From positions 1-16,839 of the forward strand of contig CAJTSD010000064.1 of NCBI GenBank assembly GCA_910578795.1: a stretch of 16,839 bases of DNA, in the 5' to 3' direction. Below are positions 1 to 7,100 of the stretch, piece after piece; the stretch's first letter is position 1; every line of letters begins with the position of its first letter. This DNA is from an uncultured Lachnospiraceae bacterium. GTDB lineage: Bacteria; Bacillota; Clostridia; Lachnospirales; Lachnospiraceae. The notes under the pieces are model-generated. The model searched no databases. It was given only the letters and a program-made list of their open reading frames with translations, and was not told the DNA's origin. The translations under genes and the position numbers were made by a program.

Positions 1-1
1 A

Positions 2-2035
2 GCTAATCAGATATGGTTTTTTGAGGAAGCACAATGGCCGGAAACATCGGAGCCGGAGCATTCAACAGAACCGGAGCATTCGTCCGATTCAGAGAATGCA
101 TCTAACTTAGAGGATTCGTCTGCTTCCGTGCCAAAAGAAACGGCATCCACTGTCACGAAGGGCGAAACGCCGACAGCTGGCAACATCTATTATATTAAAA
201 ATAAAAACAGCGGAATGTATCTGACTGTCGAGAATGATTCCGCATCGAACGGCGCGAATGTCATACAGGCAACCGGAACGGGAAGCCTTGGTCAGCGTTG
301 GATACCGGAGATTTGCTCTGACGGAACCTACAGACTTCATCCTGCAACGGACATGACAGGCGGTATTTCGCTTGACGTGGCATACGGCAGTGCAGACAAT
401 GGCACAAATATTCAGATTTGGGAGAATAACGGCTATTCCGCACAGCAGTTTGGTTTTGTAAAGTCAGGGGACGGTTATGCGATTACCACAAAGGTGACAA
501 ATCAGGAAAGCTGTCTTGATGTGGAAAGGAAGAGCACGCAAAGCGGTGCAAATGTTCTTCAATATACGAACAGGGGAGCGGATAATCAGATTTGGTATTT
601 CGAGACTGCCCAGTGGCCTGGTTCCAATCCGGACAATCCAGGGACATCCGACACGACCGTTTCCTGCGATACGACCTATGCAATGCAGCGAATACAGTTT
701 ATGAGTACATACAACAATAAGCTTATTACTGCGCCCGAAGGCAAAGGAACAGTCTCACTCAACGGCACGTCATCGACATTGAATCAGTGGGTGCTTATGA
801 ATGACGGAAGCGGCAAATACATGATCGTAAATGCAAAGACCGGATATGTCCTTGCACCTGCGGATAACAATGCAGCGTCAGGCGCGGCAATTGTAGCAAC
901 AGGCAAAACAGGAGCCGCTGCACAATATTGGAAGGTGGATGCCGTAAATACGGACTGCAACGGAAGCGGGCTTTCATACAGGATTTCAAACTGTGCGAAT
1001 ACAAATTTGTCTATTATCGTAAATAACGAAAAACTTGTTCTCGGCGCATATTCCGGTGCATCGGCACATATATTTTATATCAATTCATATGGTGCGGAAG
1101 GATTTGCCGGTAAGTGCTATAACATGAATAAAAACATGAAGGCTTCCATTACGGGAGGACTGTTCGGTTCAACCATTACGGTTTCGGATTTTGACAGCCT
1201 TTCCAAATATTGCGGAGGCTCAACGCCTTATACAATTGTTATCAACGGTAATATTTCAAAATCAGACCTGACAAAGATTTTTGTAGGGTCAAATAAGACA
1301 ATCATTGGCTCCTTTACAGCCAATACCTTAAATAACATTCATTTCAGATGTACAAGCAATACGGGAAATGTTATCTTCAAAAATATCACGTTTCAGCATG
1401 ATGCCGATAAGAATGCAAACGATGATATTCAAATGTATATCAGCAGCGGCAACAACTTTTGGCTTGATCACTGTTCCTTCATGGGACATAGCGCATTGAC
1501 ATCAAGCGATGTTGATAAGCACCTTTATGTGGGGCTTAAGGCGGACTATGTTTCCGTAACAGGCTGTGTTTTTATGAACCATAAATACGGGCTGATTCTC
1601 GGATATCCGGAGGAAGACGGTGTCGGCACGTACGACGGCTATCCCCGTATGACGATTTGCAACAACTATTTCCACGGTGTACTCACAAGAGCGCCGGGAC
1701 TTATGCGGTATGGTTATTTTCATGCATACAACAACTATGTCTATGATTTTAATTTAGGTTATACGCCGTACACGGGAGCAAATATCTACTCTGAAAATAA
1801 CTACTTTGCGGCAGGCAGTCATACAGGCGCCGTTGTGGACGACAAGGGTGTCGGCGGTTTTACAGATGTGGGCTCTGTTCTCTCATATGATATATCTTCT
1901 TTGAAAACAGGCGCTACTTCCTTTAGACCGTCTAACAATTATTCTTATAATGTAAGAAACGCTCAGGATGCAAAGACATGGTGCAGTAAGTATGCAGGCG
2001 TTACGAACGGCAGTATTCATTATGCAATTGACTGA
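2..2035 (+). CDS. Secreted pectate lyase (PL1) with ricin-type CBM13 modules, 5' end missing
   Basis: The frame is open from base 2, so the start and signal peptide lie outside the window; 677 residues are visible. It begins with the last strand of one ricin B-like module (ANQIWFFEEAQWP), then a Ser/Glu-rich linker, a second ricin module ending NQIWYFETAQWP (bases about 180-620), a third weaker ricin-like unit (about 680-930), and a C-terminal parallel beta-helix of polysaccharide lyase family 1. PL1 marks are FWLDHCSF near 1458, GLKADYVSVTGCVFMNHK near 1532, and TRAPGLMRYGYFHAYNNY near 1685, which carries the R-x-P-x-x-R signature with the catalytic arginine. The family cleaves polygalacturonate by calcium-dependent beta-elimination outside the cell; the lectin modules probably bind plant glycans. 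The gene ends at a strong terminator. The family call is firm; exact substrate preference is inferred. Confidence 0.9.
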   Translation, partial: ANQIWFFEEAQWPETSEPEHSTEPEHSSDSENASNLEDSSASVPKETASTVTKGETPTAGNIYYIKNKNSGMYLTVENDSASNGANVIQATGTGSLGQRWIPEICSDGTYRLHPATDMTGGISLDVAYGSADNGTNIQIWENNGYSAQQFGFVKSGDGYAITTKVTNQESCLDVERKSTQSGANVLQYTNRGADNQIWYFETAQWPGSNPDNPGTSDTTVSCDTTYAMQRIQFMSTYNNKLITAPEGKGTVSLNGTSSTLNQWVLMNDGSGKYMIVNAKTGYVLAPADNNAASGAAIVATGKTGAAAQYWKVDAVNTDCNGSGLSYRISNCANTNLSIIVNNEKLVLGAYSGASAHIFYINSYGAEGFAGKCYNMNKNMKASITGGLFGSTITVSDFDSLSKYCGGSTPYTIVINGNISKSDLTKIFVGSNKTIIGSFTANTLNNIHFRCTSNTGNVIFKNITFQHDADKNANDDIQMYISSGNNFWLDHCSFMGHSALTSSDVDKHLYVGLKADYVSVTGCVFMNHKYGLILGYPEEDGVGTYDGYPRMTICNNYFHGVLTRAPGLMRYGYFHAYNNYVYDFNLGYTPYTGANIYSENNYFAAGSHTGAVVDDKGVGGFTDVGSVLSYDISSLKTGATSFRPSNNYSYNVRNAQDAKTWCSKYAGVTNGSIHYAID

Positions 2036-2108
2036 TACAAAAAGGCTGAACTATCACTTTAATTAATAATTTAATATTAAAAGCACGGATACTGCAAAGC
2101 AGAATTTT

Positions 2109-2169
2109 AAACAACCCCGCCGAAAACTATAAATGTCAGTTGAACATTGGTTTTTGAGGGGTTGTTTTT
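2109..2169 (+). terminator. Intrinsic terminator after the pectate lyase
   Basis: AACAACCCC (2110-2118) pairs with GGGGTTGTT (2158-2166). The pairing continues inward through GAAAAC with GTTTTT, and an apical AATGT/ACATT stem closes the loop. A T-rich run follows. It lies 75 bases past the lyase stop. Confidence 0.85.
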
Positions 2170-2321
2170 GTTTGGGGGTGGCAGGAAAGCGTTGGTTTCG
2201 GATAGTGCAACTGCCGGTTGACGGTATGGAAGCATTGTTTGGTAGTGTGCAACCGTCAGGATATGGTACTCTTTTTCTGAACCGGGAAATGGTTTGGTTT
2301 CGAAAAGGAGGAATGGAAACG

Positions 2322-3002
2322 ATGAAGAAACGAGAAGAGAAAAACGGTGAAGAAAAGCGAATGGCGTTTCTTGAGCTTGCGGGATATGTTCTTTTTATGG
2401 TATGGTGTACTTATGTGGTATCTTTGATTGATACAGGGGGGCTTTTGCTTGGCGCTTTGGCGTATTTTTTCCAGCTTGCGGTTACCGTTTTTTGGGTGGT
2501 GAAAGCGGACAAACAGCGGATTTGGGATATTGGGCTGAAACAGCCTGTGTTTTGGGATATCCCGAAAGGATTGCTGCTGGGTTGCTGCATGTTTGCGGCG
2601 CAGCAGATTCCGTTGCTTCTTATGGGAATGGATTATTCCGCATTTGCAATGGCGCCTGACCGGGGTTTTATGATTGGGATGTCGCTATACTGTTTTCTGT
2701 GCGTAGGTGTCGTGGAAGAGTTGATGTTTCGCGGGTTTATCCTGCATAAGACGCAGGCGCTGTGCAAATCGCGGGTCGTTTGCGTGGGGATGAATGGTTT
2801 GCTGTTTTATGCGGTGCATTTGTTTCCACTGCGGTTTGTGTTTGGCGAGTTTTACAGTATTGCGGTAAATACGGCGCTGTTGTGCCTGTATTTTTATAAA
2901 TCAAAAAATAAGAGTCTTGTTCCGCTGATGATTGCGCATGGGTTTTATGATGTATTGACATCTGTGGCACTGCCTGTTTTTGTTTTTTATGCAGGTGGGT
3001 GA
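2322..3002 (+). CDS. CPBP family intramembrane metalloprotease
   Basis: A 226-residue polytopic membrane protein of the CPBP (Abi/CAAX protease-like) family. Motif 1 is EELMFRGF (Glu132, Glu133, Arg137), motif 2 is the histidine in FYAVH (His166), and motif 3 is HGFYD (His206, Asp210); together they form the usual metal and catalytic site inside the membrane. The N-terminus is a charged cytoplasmic segment (MKKREEKNGEEKR), followed by about six to seven hydrophobic segments. AAGGAGG at 2305-2311 gives 10 bases to the ATG at 2322 but only 1 base to an in-frame ATG at 2313, so 2322 is preferred. The frame stays open back to 2133, but that part overlaps the previous terminator and is not protein-like. 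Family members process prenylated or peptide substrates or confer bacteriocin self-immunity; no bacteriocin gene is seen here, so the substrate is unknown. Confidence 0.88.
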   Translation: MKKREEKNGEEKRMAFLELAGYVLFMVWCTYVVSLIDTGGLLLGALAYFFQLAVTVFWVVKADKQRIWDIGLKQPVFWDIPKGLLLGCCMFAAQQIPLLLMGMDYSAFAMAPDRGFMIGMSLYCFLCVGVVEELMFRGFILHKTQALCKSRVVCVGMNGLLFYAVHLFPLRFVFGEFYSIAVNTALLCLYFYKSKNKSLVPLMIAHGFYDVLTSVALPVFVFYAGG

Positions 3003-3044
3003 CATTATGCCCGCGCCAAGCGAAGCGAGTGTGCAGCGGTACGT

Positions 3045-3099
3045 GAAAAAGAGTCCGTTTCTTTCAGATATTTTGGAGGAAGCGGACTCTTTTTCGGTT
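3045..3099 (+). terminator. Intrinsic terminator after the CPBP protease
   Basis: AAAAAGAGTCCG (3046-3057) pairs perfectly with CGGACTCTTTTT (3083-3094). The stem extends inward through GTTTCTT-like bases to AGGAAGC with G-U pairs. The T run is part of the 3' arm. It begins about 40 bases after the stop codon. Confidence 0.92.
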
Positions 3100-3151
3100 T
3101 AATATAGAAAAAATCAGTCTTTTTGCAAAATTAACAGTTTAAAATACAAAA

Positions 3152-3181
3152 TTGACCTTTTTGGGCCGAAAAAAGTATGAT
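3152..3181 (+). promoter_or_regulatory. Sigma-A type promoter for the truncated regulator
   Basis: TTGACC (3152-3157), an 18-base spacer, and TATGAT (3176-3181), with an overlapping TATAAT one step further (3181-3186). It lies about 40 bases ahead of the truncated response regulator and is AT-rich around the -10. Confidence 0.65.
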
Positions 3182-3222
3182 ATAATAAAAATTTTATAAA
3201 TTTTTCAGAAGAAGTGAAGCAT

Positions 3223-3525
3223 ATGAGGATTGCCGTCTGCAATGACAATCGGCAGGATACCTGCGCAATCCGTGATCTTTTGGACGGGCAGGACTTAAAA
3301 CTGTATCATGATGCCGAAAGCCTGCTCGCGGATGTCAGACAGGGCGGGGTGGAGTATGACCTGTACCTGTTGGACATCTTTATGGAAAACTCCATGAGCG
3401 GACTGGAACTGGCACAGGAACTTAGAGCCGCCAATGAGGAGGCAGTCTTATGTTTTGTGTCGACAAGCGATGATTTTTACAGGGAGGCATACACTGAAAA
3501 AATAACTGTTGCTTATGGGCTTTAG
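3223..3525 (+). pseudogene. Truncated LytTR-type response regulator, receiver part only
   Basis: The frame encodes the first about 90 residues of a receiver domain like those of AgrA/LytR-type regulators: MRIAVCNDN at the N-terminus, the phosphoacceptor in YLLDIFM (Asp51), MSGLELA after it, and FVSTSDDFYREAY for the Ser/Thr switch strand. One of the usual acidic pair is replaced, since CNDN stands where CDDE or CDDD is expected. After Tyr90 similarity stops, and ten unrelated residues run to a stop; the conserved lysine and the whole LytTR DNA-binding domain are absent. A GTG at 3214 is an alternative start; neither start has a strong ribosome site. Its 3' end overlaps a second, oppositely oriented receiver gene. 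It is most likely a decayed gene and cannot bind DNA by the usual domain. Confidence 0.75.
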
Positions 3526-3846
3526 AAGATAGTGCAGGGCGTCCGTGTTATAGGATTCCACCGCAAAATCAGGGTAGGAAGTCAGATAGATAATAAAACC
3601 GTTGTCGCCATGTTCCCGCAGGGCAGAGCCTAACTGTATGCCGTTTATATCGGGCATAATAATATCCAGTATGTAGATGTCAAAGGCTGCATTTTCTTCG
3701 ATGTAATTCAAAAGATTTTTTGCGGAAGTAAAGCAGGAAAGCGAAAAAGAGACAGAAGCAGTTTTCTGTCTGTAATCTGCTAGAAGTTTTTTAGTTATCT
3801 CATGACATGCCGTTTCGTCATCGCACAAGGCAACATAAATCTGCAA
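3448..3846 (-). pseudogene. Second truncated LytTR-type response regulator, opposite strand
   Basis: The reverse strand encodes a full receiver domain: LCDDE near residue 10 (acidic pair), YILDIIMPDING with the phosphoacceptor Asp61, YLTS (Thr89), and DALHYLLKPIS with the switch lysine Lys109. LytTR-family regulators normally continue from this point into a DNA-binding LytTR domain of about 100 residues. Here the protein instead runs out in about 20 unrelated residues copied from the antisense of the neighbouring regulator. The start is TTG at 3846-3844, nine bases after a GGGGG ribosome site. It follows a small membrane ORF by three bases. Everything needed for phosphorylation is present, so a receiver-only protein could be made, but the sharp loss of the output domain at the junction argues for a remnant. 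Confidence 0.75.
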
Positions 3847-3849
3847 TTG

Positions 3850-4059
3850 TCAATTCCCCCTTTTTACCAATTTTACAAAAAATGATACCATATTTACAAT
3901 CTCGCCCAAAAAGGAAAAAATTTGTGGTAAAATGCTGAAAATCAGTATAACAAAAAACATATATGCGTTAATTATCAATTCGGGTTCGTATGCAAAGTGT
4001 ACCCCAAAAAGCGCAAACTGTTCCGGAGTAAAGAAGTTTGCCTTTATCATGTGGTACAA
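3850..4059 (-). pseudogene. Short membrane-protein ORF or remnant upstream of the reverse-strand regulator
   Basis: An open frame of 69 codons from TTG (4059) or 66 codons from an ATG at 4050. It carries one clear hydrophobic segment (AYMFFVILIFSILPQIFSFL), a second amphipathic one, and a basic tail (KLVKRGN). It ends three bases before the regulator start, as genes in one operon do. There is no convincing ribosome site, and an in-frame stop lies two codons upstream of the TTG. The best reading is the 3' end of a larger membrane protein cut by rearrangement. A small peptide gene coupled to the regulator is possible but weaker. I do not recognise the family. Confidence 0.35.
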
Positions 4060-4060
4060 T
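4052..4060 (+). promoter_or_regulatory. Candidate extended -10 promoter for the surface protein
   Basis: TGG-TACAAT fits the TGn extended -10 pattern. No good -35 is seen 16-18 bases upstream. It would give a leader of about 90 bases with the hairpin noted for this stretch. Confidence 0.4.
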
Positions 4061-4157
4061 GATTATATGGCAGGAAGGCTGGCATGCCTGCAGCTTGATC
4101 AGAACGCTGCATGCGCCTTGATCGCAGTAAACTGCTTTGGTAAGTAGGAGGTATATG

Positions 4158-7100
4158 ATGGATGAACAAAAAGCATGGTTAAGAGCAAGAAGAAAGAGAC
4201 GTCTGCGCATACTGGCGGTGATACTGTGTGTCTGTGTGCTGTTTACGACCTATCCCGATATTCTGGCAACGTTTTCTGTCTTTGCATCGGAGGTATCAGA
4301 GCAGTCCGAAGGGCGGTATATCTTTGGTTTTACTGCGCTGTCTGATGAGATCAGGGAGCAGACTGTCCCGGTGGGAACAGCGCTTACGGAACTGTCGCTC
4401 CCCGATACACTGGAGGCAGTTATAACAGAAGAGAAACAGCCTTCCGAAGATACGGACGGGGACACAATCGGTACGGAGGATATGGACGGCAGTATGGAGG
4501 AGACGGAAGAGGACGAGACGTCTGATACCGAGCATGAAGATACGGAAACAGGCGGTGGGACCGAAGATAATGATACAGAAACCGGGGACGAACAGGATAC
4601 GCAGCCGGAAGAAGATGGAGAACCCGAGGAAACAGGCGAGTCAACGGAAACAGACAATGAGGACGAAGCTGACGCGGAAAACGAGGAAGGCGGCGAAGGG
4701 GAAAGTGCGCCCGCAGAGGAACAGGACGGAAGTGAGAACGGGCAGGAAAATGCGCCCGCAGAAGAACAGCAGGAAAGCGCACCCGCACAGGAAACCCATA
4801 CCGTCACCATGCAGGAATATCTAGCGGAGAATGTGATTCCCGTGCAGACCTTGGAGGACACACAGACAGAAAAGCGGGAAGAAACCGTTACGATAGACGG
4901 TGTGACATGGCAGTCTGAGCCAGAATATGACGGAAGTATGGAGGGAACATATACCTTTACCGCTGTTTTGCCCGATGGCTATACACTGGCGGAGGGTGTC
5001 AGCCTGCCGGAGATTACGGTAACGGTAAAAGAAAGCGAGAGTGGCACAGATACTGTTATACAGACGTTGCTTGACAGGATAGCGGCATTGCCGGAAGTGG
5101 AGGATTACCTTTCTTCTGAGCCTGATATGGATGATGAGGATGCCTATGCGGAATGGGAAGAAAAGTTATATGAGTATGTGGAGGAAGTGTTTGCTATTTG
5201 GGAGGAATACGAGGCGCTGACAGAGGAACAGCAGGCACAGATGCCGGAGGAAGAACTGGCAAAGCTGACAGCGTGGATGGAACTTGAGGAAATGCTTTCG
5301 GATCATGCGGTTATGGTGGCGGATAATAGTGAGCATCATGGGGAATCGGATTGGACGGCGCTTACTGCCAGTGATACGACATTAACCAATGGGAAATATT
5401 ATTTATCTGGCGATATAGAAATGGGTACGATTACCATTAACGGCGGAGATGTTACGCTATGTCTGAATGGACATAAATTGCAGCATGATGGTACGGATGG
5501 CAGCGTCATTGTAGTGGGGAGTGGTACATTTACTCTTTGTGACTGTCAGGATCATTGGGGATATACATCTTCTTTTGATGAGGATACGAAAGCATATTCT
5601 TGTGGTGTTACAGGTATAGGAGGTTGTATAACTGGCGGTAATGGCAATAATTTTCAAGGTGGAGGTGTTTATGTAGGTTCTAACGCTACTTTTAATATGA
5701 ACAGTGGAAGGATTACAAACTGTGATGTTGGAACGGATGCCAATCATGTAGGCGGTGGCGTTTATGTATCGGGCGGTATATTTAATATGTCGGGCGGTGT
5801 TATTGATGGGAATACAGCTGTCTCTGGCGGAGGCGTTTATTTAACAAAAAAGGCGCAATTTGCCATGTCTGGAAATGCAGTTATTATAAATAATACGGGA
5901 ATTGAAAATGGAGGAGTAGCTGCCTTACAAAGCGAGCAAGTTGTATTTAATATGAATTCTGGAGCAATTATAGGGAATAAAGCCAGTGGTAATGGTGCTG
6001 GTATTTTTCTTGGTACGACATCTACATTTATTATGAAGGGTGGTACGATAGAAGGAAATAGTACAACATCTACTAATGATAAAGCCAGTGCGGGCGGCAT
6101 ATATTGTGTGGCTTCAACCATTAGTTTATCAGGAGATTGTTTAATCCGGTATAATACAGCTAGTGCCGGTAGTGGTGGAATACGCGTACTTACAACGAGT
6201 ACAATTTCAGTATCGGGTAATGTCTATATTCAAAATAATTATGGCAATGGAAACAAATCGGAGAATAATGTTTCTCTTTGCGTTGGTCGCACTATTCTAG
6301 TAACAGGGGAATTACGAAATGATATAGGTGTTACATATAAGCTTATGAATAATAACCCTGTCAGTTATCCTGTGAAGGTAGTAACAGGTACAGACTCCTA
6401 TTCAATTTCAGATGCTGACTGGAGCCATTTCAGCAGTGATAACAAAGACTATGAGATTCAGAAGAAAGAAACGACGGATACTGGCAATGAGTTATATCTA
6501 GCTGAACCGGGAAGTTGTGACCTTTTTACCCTTTCGGTAAGTGGAGCAACACTATCTTCGCCTTTTGATCCGAACACTACATATTATACCTCAACGGTTG
6601 CCAACAGTGTCGATCAGGTCGGCATCACGGCAACATTGGCAAGTACGGCGTCAGGGGCAGACATTACAATCAAAATTAACGATGGTACGGCAGAAGAAAT
6701 GGAAAGCGGAGTGTCGAAAACGGTTAATCTTGTCGAGGGAGAGAATACGATTGTAATTACTGTAACTTCCGGAGAAATGTCGAAAGCATATACCATTAAG
6801 ATTACAAGGGAAGAAGCAAAGGGCAATCCTGTAACCATAACTACTTACAAGGATGGTGTGGAGTGGACAGGAGCGCCATCAGACTATAGACTTACTTCTG
6901 ATGGCGGAAGCACTTTCCTTCCAGGCCTTGCTGCGCCTGATGGTACATATAAGATTTACATTGGCGATACCGATACCGGCGTGGAAGTAACCGTGGCGGG
7001 AGCAGGAACCTTCGCCAGAGTGGACTACTATACGGTTACGTTCTATGACGGAACTACCGAACTGACAGTTCCGGCACAGCAGATCGTCCTGAAGGGCGCT

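Larger units (their letters stand above)
3850..4157. other. Intergenic stretch ahead of the giant surface protein
   Basis: About 300 bases. On the reverse strand it holds the small membrane remnant. On the forward strand it holds a candidate extended -10 (4052-4060), an imperfect hairpin GCATGCCTGCAGC / GCTGCATGC (4082-4094 with 4106-4114), and a direct repeat CTTGATC (4094-4100 and 4117-4123) in the leader before the ribosome site. Confidence 0.5.

Noticed and set aside
2133..2321. Extended N-terminus of the CPBP protease from an ATG at 2133
   Set aside because: It overlaps the apical part of the preceding terminator, has no ribosome site, and the encoded residues do not look like a signal or membrane segment; AAGGAGG selects 2322.
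4250..4861. Long Ser-rich open frame on the reverse strand, plus other frames in the same stretch
   Set aside because: It is the mirror of the Glu/Asp codons of the acidic stalk; low-complexity GAA/GAC codons read as Ser/Val on the other strand. No start site supports it.
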